Shown: positions 53,462 to 62,598 of the stretch, one piece after another
Position numbering within the stretch: the first letter of the stretch is position 1
How the letters are laid out: the number at the start of each line of letters is the position of its first letter
Assembly: GCA_013791775.1 (NCBI GenBank)
Contig: VMTE01000013.1
Span: forward strand, 1 to 64,000
Origin: Hyphomonas sp.
GTDB taxonomy: Bacteria; Pseudomonadota; Alphaproteobacteria; Caulobacterales; Hyphomonadaceae
Length of the DNA: 64,000 nt
Direction of reading: 5' to 3'
Notes under the pieces: model-generated
Database searches by the model: none
The model's input: the letters and a program-made list of their open reading frames with translations, nothing else
Told to the model about the DNA's origin: nothing
Translations under genes and position numbers: made by a program

Positions 53462-54423
53462 CAGGTAATACCCGCCGCTTTCCAGGCGTCTTTCGGCCAG
53501 CGCCGGTGCTGCCAGAACCACTGGCCCGGATAGGCGCGCACCTGGGCTTCGAGAAAGGCGCTGATGCGCTCGACCGACCGGCGGATGTCGGCCTCGGTGT
53601 CGCCCGTATCTTCCGGCACGAACGGCGTGTGGAACTCAACCCGGAACCGCGCCGGCCCCGTCCGCACGGTCGAGACAGGAACCAGCGGCACCTTGTATTT
53701 CAGCGCCATCCGCGTCGGCCCCGGCGCCGTCATGGCGTCATGGCCGAAGAAGGGAACGGCAATGCCTTCGTTGAATTTCTGGTCGTTCATCAGCGCGACA
53801 GGCGCGCCGCGCGACAGGGCCCGCATCAATTCGCGCGTCCCGATGCCCTTGGGCGCGTTCACTTGCGTGCCATAGGCCGCGCGCAGGTCTGCGATCCGCT
53901 TGTCGATGTGCGGATTGTTCAGCGCACGGTACGTCATCACGGCCTGCGGAATGCGCTTGGTGATGGCGGCCGGCATGATTTCCCAGTTGGCGAAGTGGCC
54001 GGATATAAAGACGGCGCCTTTGCCGCTCTCGCGGATCTGGTCGAGGATTTCGGCGCCGACGACGTCCACGCGCCCGCTCGTGTACGGATCAATCGCGGGA
54101 AGGTGAGGCATCTCGCCAGCCGTGCGACCGGCGCTCTCCCAGGCGGCCAGTGCGGTTTCTTCGATCCTTGCCGCGTCCCAGTCAGGAAAGGCGAGACGCA
54201 GGTTGCGCCGCATCGTCTTGTGCTGCGACAGCATCGGCCCGATTTTCTTCATCAGCCAGCCACCGAAGTCCGACGCCTTGTCTGGTCCGAGCGCTTTCAT
54301 CGGGCCCCAGTAGATCAGGTCCCAGGCGACGGTCTCCAGACGCCACTGGACGCGCTGCCAGAACGAGGCGCGGTTATCGATGTCCTTCGGGCGGACGTAC
54401 TCGGCGGGGGGCTTGTCGTTCAT
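53461..54423 (-). CDS. Lipid A biosynthesis acyltransferase (LpxL/HtrB family)
   Basis: 320 residues. The catalytic HX4E-type motif is in GAVFISGHFANWEIMPAA. NDQKFNEGIAVPFFGHDAMT and YPGQWFWQHRRWP are typical of the family, which adds secondary acyl chains to Kdo-lipid A. Last gene of a four-gene operon (DUF374, waaA, lpxK, this gene). It overlaps lpxK by 4 bp. Confidence 0.9.
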   Translation of the reverse strand: MNDKPPAEYVRPKDIDNRASFWQRVQWRLETVAWDLIYWGPMKALGPDKASDFGGWLMKKIGPMLSQHKTMRRNLRLAFPDWDAARIEETALAAWESAGRTAGEMPHLPAIDPYTSGRVDVVGAEILDQIRESGKGAVFISGHFANWEIMPAAITKRIPQAVMTYRALNNPHIDKRIADLRAAYGTQVNAPKGIGTRELMRALSRGAPVALMNDQKFNEGIAVPFFGHDAMTAPGPTRMALKYKVPLVPVSTVRTGPARFRVEFHTPFVPEDTGDTEADIRRSVERISAFLEAQVRAYPGQWFWQHRRWPKDAWKAAGIT

Positions 54424-55415
54424 GGCTGCGAATGTTTGAAGATCGGGACGAGCAAGGCGTCAAGCACCTCTGGATCCTCGAACACGGCCGATACCGGATG
54501 AACGCGCGTTTCAGCGCGCATTTCGGCCGGCAGGCGCACATGGTCTTTCGCGGTTGTAATCAGCAAGGCGCCTTCAGACCGGGCAAGGCCCCGGAGGAAG
54601 TCCAGGTCACCGGCCGAATAGGGATGGTGGTCGGCGTAGGGAATGGCATCGCGCAGGTCCGCGCCCGCCGCCTTCAGGCTGTCGAAGAATTTTTCCGGCC
54701 GTCCGATTCCGGCAAACGCGACCAACCGGCCGGCGGGCACAGGCGCTGCCGACTCGAGCCGCGCCCGCAGCACCGGCTTTGTGCTGGCGGCGACCTCGCG
54801 CGGCACCGGCCCGTCGCCCATGAGGATGACGGCATCGGCGCGCGACAGGCCGGCCGGAATGGTTTCGCGCAGGGGGCCCTTGGGCAACACATGACCATTG
54901 CCGAAGGGCGCGCCCGCATCGATCACAACAAAGGTAAAGTCTTTCTGCAGAGACGGATTCTGGTGCCCGTCATCCATCAGCACGACCTCGACGCCCGCAG
55001 ACGCCATGTCGCGTGCGGCGGCCACGCGGCTGCGTCCGATCCAGGCCTCGCCGGTGGCAGCAAGCAGCAAGGGTTCATCGCCGACATCGCGGAACGTATG
55101 CACGGCGGCATCGACCTTGAGCGGTCCCTGTTCGCGCCCGCCATGGCCGCGCGACAAGGTGGCCGCTCTGTGGCCGAGTGATGTAATCCGGGAGCGGATC
55201 GTTTCGGCAACGGGCGTCTTGCCGGTGCCGCCCGTGGTAAGATTTCCGATACAGATCACCGGAACCGGCACAATTTCGGGGATGACGGAAGCCAGCTTAC
55301 GGTTCAGGCCCCAGAGATAGAGCCAGGTCAGCGGTGTAAGCAGGGCGCGGGTCAGGGGGGCGGCTTCGCGCGATTTCGGGTCCAGTCCGGACGACCAGAA
55401 GTGCGGCGCCTTCAC
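54420..55415 (-). CDS. lpxK: Tetraacyldisaccharide 4'-kinase
   Basis: 331 residues. It phosphorylates the 4' position of the lipid A disaccharide precursor. The Walker A motif is ICIGNLTTGGTGKTPVAETI. LSRGHGGREQGPL and VVLMDDGHQNPSLQKD follow as usual, and KDHVRLP appears near the C-terminus. It overlaps the genes on both sides by 4 bp. Confidence 0.95.
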   Translation of the reverse strand: MKAPHFWSSGLDPKSREAAPLTRALLTPLTWLYLWGLNRKLASVIPEIVPVPVICIGNLTTGGTGKTPVAETIRSRITSLGHRAATLSRGHGGREQGPLKVDAAVHTFRDVGDEPLLLAATGEAWIGRSRVAAARDMASAGVEVVLMDDGHQNPSLQKDFTFVVIDAGAPFGNGHVLPKGPLRETIPAGLSRADAVILMGDGPVPREVAASTKPVLRARLESAAPVPAGRLVAFAGIGRPEKFFDSLKAAGADLRDAIPYADHHPYSAGDLDFLRGLARSEGALLITTAKDHVRLPAEMRAETRVHPVSAVFEDPEVLDALLVPIFKHSQP

Positions 55416-56686
55416 CGCCCGGGCCCGGGCGATTCGAGAAGAGGCTTCGGGATCAGCGGCAGCAGCGCCTCCAGCGTGGCTTTCATCGGTGCATCTGCCT
55501 CTGCCTCGAGCGCCGCGACAGCAGCCTCTGTCACGATTGGCGGGTCAGCAAGCCCCGCCGCGAGGTCGCCCGAATCCGTCACGGTACGGACGAGACCGCG
55601 TGCGGTCAGGTCGGCCATCATCGACGCGAAATTGAAGACGTCTGGCCCGGTGAGAACCGGTTTGCGAAGCCGCACCGGCTCCAGCGGATTGTGTCCGCCG
55701 ACGTCCGGGGTGTTGCCGCCGCCCAGATAGACGACATCGGCGAGGCGCAACCAGAGGCCCATCTCGCCCATCGTGTCGGCCAGCAGCACGCGGTCGCGGG
55801 TCGAGGCAATGTCGCCCTTGGAGCGGCGTGCGAAGGGCAGGCGCCGGGCCTTGAGAAGATTGGCGATCTCCTCGCCGCGCTCGGGATGGCGCGGCACGAT
55901 GACGAGTGCCGCGCCGGTGAAGCGATCCGTTGCGTCGAGGAACATTTCCTCTTCGCCCGGATGCGTGGAGGCGGCCACGAAGCAGCGCCGGCCGTTGATG
56001 AAACCGGTGGCAAGACGCGACAGGTCGACCGGGTTGGCTTCCGGCGGCGACTGCGCCGACTTGAGATTGCCGGGAACGCGCACATGCCGGCCCAGCAAGG
56101 CGTGCAGGCGCCTGCCCGTGTCCTCGTCAGCGGCCAGAATCACGTCAAAGCGACCGGTCAGCGCACGGAACATTCCGGAAAAGCGAGCCCACCCCTTGGC
56201 GGACTCTTCGGTCATACGGGCATTCACAAGTGCGCGGCGGGCGCCGGACTTGCCAGCCTCGAGGATCAGGTTCGGCCAGATCTCGCCTTCGGCGAAGATG
56301 CAGAGGTCTGGTCGCCAATGCTGCATGAATCGCCGCGCGGCCATGGGCGTATCCACCGGCGCCATGGCGTGGATCGCGCTTTCGGGAATGTCTTTTCCCA
56401 TCAGGCGGGCCGATGTCAGCGTCTGGCTCGTGAAGACGAGCATCACGCCTGGGCGCTGCTCGATCAGGCGCCGGCCAAGTTCAAGCAGGACGCGGCTCTC
56501 GCCCACACTCGCACCGTGCAACCAGACCAGGGGACCGGGACGGCGCGGCGGCAGGTTCCGGGCGAGGCGTTCGTTGAGGCGAAGGAAGTCTTCCTTGCCC
56601 TTCCTTGCACGCGCACTCAGCACAAAGGGCAGGAGGGGCGCCGCGAGGCGCGTGGCAAGCCTGTAGAGGAACAACGACGGCGTCAT
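55412..56686 (-). CDS. waaA: 3-deoxy-D-manno-octulosonic acid transferase
   Basis: 424 residues. It transfers Kdo to lipid IVA at the inner membrane. Motifs are VWLHGASVGESRVLLELGRR, FAEGEIWPNLILEAGKSGAR and the C-terminal GGHNPLEPVRLRKPVLTGPD. An N-terminal membrane anchor is visible (FLYRLATRLAAPLLPFVLSA). Second gene of the operon, abutting the DUF374 gene. Confidence 0.94.
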   Translation of the reverse strand: MTPSLFLYRLATRLAAPLLPFVLSARARKGKEDFLRLNERLARNLPPRRPGPLVWLHGASVGESRVLLELGRRLIEQRPGVMLVFTSQTLTSARLMGKDIPESAIHAMAPVDTPMAARRFMQHWRPDLCIFAEGEIWPNLILEAGKSGARRALVNARMTEESAKGWARFSGMFRALTGRFDVILAADEDTGRRLHALLGRHVRVPGNLKSAQSPPEANPVDLSRLATGFINGRRCFVAASTHPGEEEMFLDATDRFTGAALVIVPRHPERGEEIANLLKARRLPFARRSKGDIASTRDRVLLADTMGEMGLWLRLADVVYLGGGNTPDVGGHNPLEPVRLRKPVLTGPDVFNFASMMADLTARGLVRTVTDSGDLAAGLADPPIVTEAAVAALEAEADAPMKATLEALLPLIPKPLLESPGPGR

Positions 56687-57427
56687 TCAGGCGGCGGCTC
56701 CGGCCGGGTCCGGCTGCGCGGGATAGCCAGCCAGTTCTTCGGCCCGGCGCGTAGCGGTATCCATGCCGATTTGCAACGCCTCGCGCAGTTCGTCCGGCGT
56801 GCGCTCGCGGGCGCAATCTATCGGCGGCCCGAACACGATCGCGCCGCGCGCGAAGGGCAGGGGCAAGATCATGCGGTCCCAGGTATCGAGCCGGAACGCG
56901 GGGCGGGACGAGACGGCGTAAGGCAGGATGGCGGCGCCGGAACGTTGGGCCAGGGTGACCGCGCCGGCGCTGGCGACGCGGCGGGGACCGCGCGGCCCGT
57001 CGGGCGTCATGCAGACGATACCGCCGTCGCGCAGGCGCTTGCTGGCCTCGGCGATGGCGCGGACGCCGCCCTTGTCCTTGTTGATCTTCTTCTTGTTGGA
57101 CGCAGAGCCGCGCACGACATCTAGATCGAGGCGTTCCACGGCTTCGCTGATGGCGGCGCCGTCGGGCGACAGCGAGACCATCATGGCGGTGCGGCCGCGC
57201 CGTTCGGGCCAATGGCGGATGTGGCGCAGCCAGCCGGACGGCATCAAAAGGATCGTTTCATGCCAGCAGGCAACGATCAGGCCAGGCTCGCGGCTGCCAT
57301 GGGCGGCGCGGGCGTCGCCCTCGCCTTCCACCGTCCAGCGGACCGTGTGCGCCACAAAGGCCATCCAAGCCCAAATGACATAGCCCATGACGGCAGCAAA
57401 AAGGGGCGAGCGGAGCACTGATTTCAT
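56687..57427 (-). CDS. DUF374 lysophospholipid acyltransferase-like protein
   Basis: 246 residues with an N-terminal membrane segment (FAAVMGYVIWAWMAFVAHTV). DUF374 landmarks are IVACWHETILLMPSGW (His-X4 type), MMVSLSPDGAAISEAVERLD and MTPDGPRGPRRVASAGAVTL. It is found next to waaA and lpxK in many alphaproteobacteria, so a lipid A or Kdo-related role is likely but unproven. First gene of the operon, 60 bp from the tRNA. Confidence 0.88.
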   Translation of the reverse strand: MKSVLRSPLFAAVMGYVIWAWMAFVAHTVRWTVEGEGDARAAHGSREPGLIVACWHETILLMPSGWLRHIRHWPERRGRTAMMVSLSPDGAAISEAVERLDLDVVRGSASNKKKINKDKGGVRAIAEASKRLRDGGIVCMTPDGPRGPRRVASAGAVTLAQRSGAAILPYAVSSRPAFRLDTWDRMILPLPFARGAIVFGPPIDCARERTPDELREALQIGMDTATRRAEELAGYPAQPDPAGAAA

Positions 57428-57487
57428 TGGGAGGCTTATACTGCGCTTCGGTTACCAAGCCACTCGAACCAGCAGGACGGGCGGCGA

Positions 57488-57562
57488 TGGTGGGCGATGC
57501 AGGGTTCGAACCTGCGACCCCTGCCGTGTGAAGGCAGTGCTCTACCACTGAGCTAATCGCCC
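57488..57562 (-). tRNA. tRNA-Val (anticodon CAC)
   Basis: On the minus strand the acceptor stem is GGGCGAT paired with ATCGCCC. The D-arm is GCTCAGTGGTAGAGC. The anticodon stem CTGCC/GGCAG encloses the loop TTCACAC, giving CAC for GUG codons. The T-arm is GCAGGTTCGAACCCTGC. CCA is encoded at 57488-57490. All cloverleaf parts are complete. Confidence 0.95.
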
Positions 57563-58054
57563 GCCGCGAGGGCGTGGCGTAGTCGGGCAAACCGGGGAGG
57601 TCAAGCGGGTATGTGTGGCGGCTTGTAACGCAATTTCGGCCATCGGTTACCCTGAGGAACCGTCCGTGCCGGGCGGTCTCAGGTTATAGCTACAGCGCTC
57701 AGCCATGCGTATGTGCATGAATTGGGTGAAGTGCGCCCCAAACAAGTGACGCTCAAATGCCAAATTATGACAGGGCGTCGCAAGGACCCTGATCTGCTTG
57801 GTGGTTGGCGCGCCGCAGATTTTGGTCGCCAGGCCGGGATTTCTGCTCGAAAATGAACAGGCGTTCATTATGAACAGTTGTTCATCAAACAAGCTAACAA
57901 AACCGTCACCCGATTTTACTCTTGAGAAATCCTGCAAACGTTGTCATCTACCCGACATACGAGACGGGTCAACCAAGGTCCGCAGTATGAACTGAAGAAG
58001 GACAGGCACGGCGGCGTAAGTCGCCAGAGTGATAACAAGCCTGGAGAGAGCAAA
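57563..58054. other. Long intergenic region without a convincing gene
   Basis: Almost 500 bp between the tRNA and the 58055 gene, less GC-rich than the surroundings. A minus-strand ORF of 96 codons at 57647-57937 has no recognisable features and covers the operators, so I do not call it a gene. The only clear structure is the pair of palindromes at 57853-57885. Confidence 0.5.
57853..57885. promoter_or_regulatory. Two tandem 16-bp palindromic operators
   Basis: ATGAACAGGCGTTCAT at 57853-57868 and ATGAACAGTTGTTCAT at 57870-57885 share the form ATGAACA-NN-(C/T)GTTCAT and are one base apart, 17 bp centre to centre. The second is fully symmetric and the first nearly so. This looks like a double site for a dimeric repressor such as a TetR-family protein. 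The downstream gene is the 58055 small protein. No regulator is encoded nearby. Confidence 0.65.
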
Positions 58055-58297
58055 GTGAAAGACTGGTGTGACGAAGACGGCGCTAAGCGCCTTCGGGAAA
58101 AGATTAACGCGTACTGGGCCGAGCGTGGCTACGAGGTCGATGTCGATCTCGTGGAAGCCGGGTTCGTGCCTGCAATGAGGAGCGCCCGTACGGACGTGCG
58201 TTCCAATATGGTCAATGGCATGCCGCGCCGGCGTGCCCTTGGTGAAGGCGGATCCGCCCGCCCGACCTATCGTCCGCGCGGCGAAGCCACGGCCTGA
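58055..58297 (+). CDS. Conserved small protein
   Basis: 80 residues from a GTG at 58055, which has GGAG 10 bp upstream. It reads VKDWCDEDGAKRLREKINAY, then a conserved-looking middle (VDLVEAGFVPAMRSARTDVR followed by SNMVNGMPRR). There is no signal peptide. The function is unknown. Its last 31 bp overlap the end of gph on the other strand. Confidence 0.65.
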   Translation: MKDWCDEDGAKRLREKINAYWAERGYEVDVDLVEAGFVPAMRSARTDVRSNMVNGMPRRRALGEGGSARPTYRPRGEATA

Positions 58298-58986
58298 TCC
58301 CTCAGGTCCGACAAAGCTGAAACCAGCTGGGCATAGTGGCTGATGGTGACATCCGCCCCAATCGCCTCAGCCGTTTCGGCCTCGTAGCCGAAGGTCACGA
58401 ACACGAAGGGCAGTCCGGCATTCCGGGCTGCCCTTTCGTCTGTCCGGCTGTCGCCGACAAACAGGGCGCGTTCCGGCGCCCCGCCCGCCGCTGCCAGCGT
58501 TTCAAAAACGTGGTCGGCGTGCGGCTTGCGTTGCGTGGCCCGGTCAGCGCCGAAAATGACATCGAAGTAGGAGTCCAGCGCAAGGGCGCCGATCAGGCGT
58601 TCGCTGAGATCTTGCCGCTTGTTGGTGCAAACCGTCAGCCGGGCGCCCGCATCCCGCAAGGTGGCCAGGGCCTCGACAGCGCCCTCAAAGGGGCGGGAGC
58701 AGTCCGCGATGTGGTCCACATAATGGACAACGAAGCGCTCGAACGCCGCATCCATTTCGGCCGCGGTCAAGACAGCGCCTTGAGTCTTAAGGCCGGTTTC
58801 GATCATTGCCCGGGCGCCGTGCCCGATCATCTCCGCCACCGCGTCGAGACGGACCGGGGCGAGATCCATGCCGGTGAGGACGTGGTTGAGGGCGCCGAGC
58901 AGGTCCGGCGCGGTGTCGACGAGCGTTCCATCCAGATCGAACAGGATCGTCCAGCCCTCGAAGCCGCGTATTTGCCCGTCATTCAT
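58267..58986 (-). CDS. gph: Phosphoglycolate phosphatase (HAD family)
   Basis: 239 residues. HAD motifs are LFDLDGTLVDTAPDLLGALN (nucleophile Asp), LTVCTNKRQDLSERLIG, KPHADHVFETLAAAGG and ALFVGDSRTDERAARNAGLP. It probably dephosphorylates 2-phosphoglycolate formed from DNA damage or metabolism. The ATG at 58986 is supported by a GGCGAGGGCGAA stretch upstream. It is divergent from glmU. Confidence 0.88.
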   Translation of the reverse strand: MNDGQIRGFEGWTILFDLDGTLVDTAPDLLGALNHVLTGMDLAPVRLDAVAEMIGHGARAMIETGLKTQGAVLTAAEMDAAFERFVVHYVDHIADCSRPFEGAVEALATLRDAGARLTVCTNKRQDLSERLIGALALDSYFDVIFGADRATQRKPHADHVFETLAAAGGAPERALFVGDSRTDERAARNAGLPFVFVTFGYEAETAEAIGADVTISHYAQLVSALSDLRDQAVASPRGR

Positions 58987-59061
58987 GCCGCGTTCGCCCT
59001 CGCCAAGCTGCGGGCTTTCGTCTAGGCGATGGGGCGAACGAAAGCGAGAGGGAGCCCGCAT

Positions 59062-60435
59062 TTGAGCCAATCGCAGACCCGGCGCGCCGCTGTCATTCTT
59101 GCGGCCGGAAAAGGTACGCGGATGAAGTCCGCCCTACCTAAAGTGATGCACGCCGTGGGCGGGCGGCCGATGATCGACTGGTCGATCGCGCTGGCGCGGG
59201 AAACCGGCTGCGGGCGCATCGTGGCGGTGGTCCACCCTTCGCAGGATGTGCTGATGGCTCACTTGAAAACGGCGCATCCGGATGTGGCGATTGCCTTCCA
59301 GGATCCGCCGCAGGGGACCGGGCATGCGGTGCGCTGCGCCGAGGACGCCTTGAAAGAATTCGACGGCGAGCTGGCTGTGCTTTATGGCGATAGTCCGTTG
59401 GTGCCTGCGGCGGTGATCGAAGCCCTGTTCGGCGGCGTGGCCGGCGGGGCTGTGCTGGGGGTTCTGGGCTTCGAGGCGGCAGACCCCGGGCTATATGGCC
59501 GGTTGATCACCAATCCGGCTGGCGACCTGGAGGCCATCGTCGAGGCGCGCGAGGCGACTCCGGACCAGCTCAGGGTTCGCATATGCAACTCAGGGGTGAT
59601 GGCGGGGCGCGCCAAAGATATGTTCCGGCTCTTGCAAAGAATTACAAATTCGAATGCCAAGGGCGAGTTTTACCTCACCGATCTCGTAGGACTGGCCCGG
59701 GCCGAAGGCGGGCGGTGTGCTCTGATCACGGCCAGCGAGGACGACCTCATCGGCTGCGACTCCAAGGCTGATCTAGCCGAGGCTGAAGGCATTTTTCAGG
59801 CAAGGCGCCGGAAATCTCTGATGGAGGCGGGCGTGACCCTGGTTGCGCCGGAAACCGTGTTCGTCGCGTTCGACACGGAAATCGCCGCCGATGTGGTGGT
59901 GGAGCCGAACGTCGTGTTCGGCCCGGGGGTCAGCGTGGCGGCCGGTGTGCGGATCAAGGCGTTCTGCCATCTCGAAGGTGCGGTGATCGGCGAGGGCTGC
60001 GAAATCGGGCCGTTTGCGCGCCTTCGCGCGGGCACGGTGCTGGGCAGCGACGTCCGGATCGGCAACTTCGTCGAGACCAAGAACACCGCCATGGGCGAAG
60101 GCGCCAAGGCAAATCATCTGGCCTATCTCGGCGACGGACAGATCGGTTCCGGCGCCAACATTGGCGCGGGCACGATCTTCTGCAATTATGATGGCTACCT
60201 GAAACACCAGACGACCATAGGCGAGGGTGCCTTTGTCGGCTCGAACTCGGCGCTCGTCGCGCCGGTCAGCATCGGCGACGGGGCCTATGTCGGCTCGGGC
60301 AGCATCATCACCAAGGACGTGCCGGCCGATGCGCTGGCCGTCGCCCGCGCGCACCAGATGACCCGCGAGGGCTGGGCGAAGGCTTTTCGGACAAAGAAGG
60401 CGGCTGAAAAGGCCGCCAAGGGCAAGAAGGGGTGA
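59062..60435 (+). CDS. glmU: Bifunctional UDP-N-acetylglucosamine pyrophosphorylase / glucosamine-1-phosphate N-acetyltransferase
   Basis: About 457 residues. The N-terminal uridylyltransferase domain has AVILAAGKGTRMKSALPKVM, and LYGDSPLVP. The C-terminal left-handed beta-helix acetyltransferase domain shows hexapeptide repeats and NFVETKNTAMGEGAKANHLA, with GAGTIFCNYDGYLKHQTTIG. It supplies UDP-GlcNAc for peptidoglycan and lipid A. GAGGGAG at 59047-59053 supports the TTG at 59062. An ATG at 59029 in frame is less well placed. Confidence 0.94.
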   Translation: MSQSQTRRAAVILAAGKGTRMKSALPKVMHAVGGRPMIDWSIALARETGCGRIVAVVHPSQDVLMAHLKTAHPDVAIAFQDPPQGTGHAVRCAEDALKEFDGELAVLYGDSPLVPAAVIEALFGGVAGGAVLGVLGFEAADPGLYGRLITNPAGDLEAIVEAREATPDQLRVRICNSGVMAGRAKDMFRLLQRITNSNAKGEFYLTDLVGLARAEGGRCALITASEDDLIGCDSKADLAEAEGIFQARRRKSLMEAGVTLVAPETVFVAFDTEIAADVVVEPNVVFGPGVSVAAGVRIKAFCHLEGAVIGEGCEIGPFARLRAGTVLGSDVRIGNFVETKNTAMGEGAKANHLAYLGDGQIGSGANIGAGTIFCNYDGYLKHQTTIGEGAFVGSNSALVAPVSIGDGAYVGSGSIITKDVPADALAVARAHQMTREGWAKAFRTKKAAEKAAKGKKG

Positions 60436-60444
60436 GAGCAGGCG

Positions 60445-61146
60445 ATGGCCTACGAAACCGAGAAACAGAACGCCGCCGCTGCCGCAATGGACTATGTCGA
60501 AGACGGCATGACGATCGGCCTCGGCACGGGTTCGACGGCGAAGTTCTTCGTCGAGTTGCTGGCCGACGAGATCGCGGATGGGTTGCTCGTGCGCTGCATC
60601 GAGACGAGCGAGCAGACGCGGGCGCTGGCGCGCAGCCTGGGCGTACCGCTGATCCCGTTCGAGCAGGTGGACCGCATTCACCTAACCGTTGACGGCGCCG
60701 ACGAGGTTGGTCCGGGCGGGGTGCTGATCAAGGGCGGCGGCGCGGCGCTGCTGCGCGAGAAGATCATCGCAAATGCCTCCGATCACATGGTTGTGATCAC
60801 TGATCCGTCCAAGGACGTTGCGGTGCTCGGCGCCTTTCCGCTGCCGGTGGAAGTGACGCCGTTCGGCTATACGATCACGGCAAAAAAGGTGCACGAGGCG
60901 CTCGTGAATTCCGGCATCGAGCGTCCGCGCGTCGAGCTGCGCAAGGCGCCGCAGAGCCTCGATCTGCTGGTCACCGACGGCGGAAATCATATTCTCGATT
61001 GCCATTGCGGGGAGATCCCGGACCCCGCGCGCACGGCGGCTTACCTTTCCGGCGTACCCGGCGTGGTGGAGCATGGCCTGTTCATCGGCATTGCCCGCAC
61101 GGTGATCATCGGCACGGAAACCGGCGCCCGGATCATTGAATACTAG
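60445..61146 (+). CDS. rpiA: Ribose-5-phosphate isomerase A
   Basis: 233 residues. It interconverts ribose 5-phosphate and ribulose 5-phosphate. Motifs are GMTIGLGTGSTAKFFVELLA, HLTVDGADEVGPGG, LIKGGGAALLREKIIA and the C-terminal GLFIGIARTVIIG. It starts 9 bp after glmU and is probably cotranscribed. Confidence 0.95.
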   Translation: MAYETEKQNAAAAAMDYVEDGMTIGLGTGSTAKFFVELLADEIADGLLVRCIETSEQTRALARSLGVPLIPFEQVDRIHLTVDGADEVGPGGVLIKGGGAALLREKIIANASDHMVVITDPSKDVAVLGAFPLPVEVTPFGYTITAKKVHEALVNSGIERPRVELRKAPQSLDLLVTDGGNHILDCHCGEIPDPARTAAYLSGVPGVVEHGLFIGIARTVIIGTETGARIIEY

Positions 61147-61200
61147 AGCCACGCGCCTCACATAGCCGGCCGCACGTTTTCCCGGCAAAGGACGATTTCC

Positions 61201-62589
61201 ATGACCAGCCCAGCCTACGACTATGACCTGTTCGTGATCGGAGGCGGCTCCGGCGGCGTGCGCGCCGCGCGCATCGCGGCGCAGGCCGGCGCGAAAGTGG
61301 CGGTGGCGGAAGAATACCGGATGGGCGGCACCTGCGTGGTGCGCGGCTGCGTGCCGAAGAAGTTCATGGTGTATGCCAGCGACTACGGAAAGCAGATCAG
61401 GCAGTCTGCGGGGTTTGGATGGTCCGTGAGCGGCATATCCTATGACCATACGGCCTTCCTCAAGGCGGTGCATGCCGAGGTTGACCGGCTGTCGGCCATC
61501 TACGACCGCAACCTGAAAAGTGCCGGTGCGGAGATTCTTCCCGAACGCGCCGAATTCGTGGATGCCCACACGCTACGCCTCACCATGTCCGGGCGGACGG
61601 TGACGGCGAACAGAATCCTGATCGCCACCGGCGGACACGTCTGGCGTCCAACGGCGGAGGAACTGCCGGGGGTCGAGCATACGATCACGTCGAACGAGGT
61701 GTTCTTTCTCGATCCGCTGCCGAAGCGGATGCTGGTGGCGGGCGGCGGCTTTGTCGCGCTCGAGTTCGCGCACGTCTTTGCCGGGCTCGGCGTGGACGTG
61801 ACGGTGATCTATCGCGGCGAAAAGATCCTGCGGGGCTTCGACGAGGACGTGCGCGACGGCGTCACCGAGGGGCTCGCTCAGGCGGGCATCAAGCTGGTCA
61901 CCGGCACGGTGTTTGAACGGATTGATCTGGGGGCGGACGGTGTGCGCCGTGCCCGGCTGACGAATGGCTCGACGCTGGAAGCAGAAGCCATCCTGATGGC
62001 AGTCGGCCGGGCAGCGAATACCGGCGGTCTCGGCTGCGACAAGGCCGGCGTGGCGCTCGGCCAGAACGGCGCCGTGATCGTGGACGACTGGTCGCGCACC
62101 AGCGCGGCAAACATCTGGGCCGTGGGCGACGTGACCGACCGGGTCAACCTCACGCCTGTGGCGATCCGCGAGGGCCACGCCTTTGCCGATACCGAGTTCG
62201 GCGGCAAGCCCTGGCACATGGATCACACGGACATTCCGACGGCGGTCTTCACGCAGCCCGAAGTCGGCACGGTCGGTCTGAGCGAGGCAGACGCGCGGGC
62301 GGCGTTCGGCGAGATCGACATCTACAAGACGAACTTCAAGCCGATGAAGAACGCGTTGAACGGGAGTTCGTCGCGCATGCTGATGAAGCTGGTCGTGCGG
62401 GCCGCCGATCAGCGTGTGCTGGGCGTGCACATCGTCGGTGAGGATGCCGCCGAGATGATCCAGATGGTTGCCATCGCGGTGAAGTTGGGCGCGACGAAAC
62501 AGGACTTCGACCGGACGTGCGCGCTGCACCCGTCCTCGGCCGAGGAACTCGTCACGATGCGGACGAAATGGGTGCCGGAGGTGGCGTGA
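61201..62589 (+). CDS. gor: Glutathione-disulfide reductase
   Basis: 462 residues. A flavoprotein disulfide reductase with the FAD motif DLFVIGGGSGGVRAARIAAQ, the redox-active pair in GGTCVVRGCVPKKFMVYASD, the NADPH domain MLVAGGGFVALEFAHVFAGL and the C-terminal CALHPSSAEELVTM with the catalytic His. AAAGGA precedes the ATG. It reduces oxidised glutathione. It lies 54 bp after rpiA. Confidence 0.93.
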   Translation: MTSPAYDYDLFVIGGGSGGVRAARIAAQAGAKVAVAEEYRMGGTCVVRGCVPKKFMVYASDYGKQIRQSAGFGWSVSGISYDHTAFLKAVHAEVDRLSAIYDRNLKSAGAEILPERAEFVDAHTLRLTMSGRTVTANRILIATGGHVWRPTAEELPGVEHTITSNEVFFLDPLPKRMLVAGGGFVALEFAHVFAGLGVDVTVIYRGEKILRGFDEDVRDGVTEGLAQAGIKLVTGTVFERIDLGADGVRRARLTNGSTLEAEAILMAVGRAANTGGLGCDKAGVALGQNGAVIVDDWSRTSAANIWAVGDVTDRVNLTPVAIREGHAFADTEFGGKPWHMDHTDIPTAVFTQPEVGTVGLSEADARAAFGEIDIYKTNFKPMKNALNGSSSRMLMKLVVRAADQRVLGVHIVGEDAAEMIQMVAIAVKLGATKQDFDRTCALHPSSAEELVTMRTKWVPEVA

Positions 62590-62598
62590 ACCTTCAAG

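Noticed and set aside
52101-53639. Minus-strand open frame opposite mmsA
   Set aside because: Antisense to mmsA, which has all catalytic motifs. The frame also crosses the Arg-rich ORF and its terminator.
57258-57590. Minus-strand ORF reading AISSVVEHCLHTAGVAGSNP
   Set aside because: This is a common artefact produced by translating through the tRNA-Val gene, and it overlaps the DUF374 gene in another frame.
57853-57885. LexA (SOS) box
   Set aside because: The alphaproteobacterial LexA site is a direct repeat GTTC-N7-GTTC. Here the GTTC elements are in inverted palindromes with other spacing.
57647-57937. Minus-strand ORF of 96 codons in the long intergenic region
   Set aside because: It has no ribosome site, no family resemblance and covers the operator pair, so I regard it as chance.
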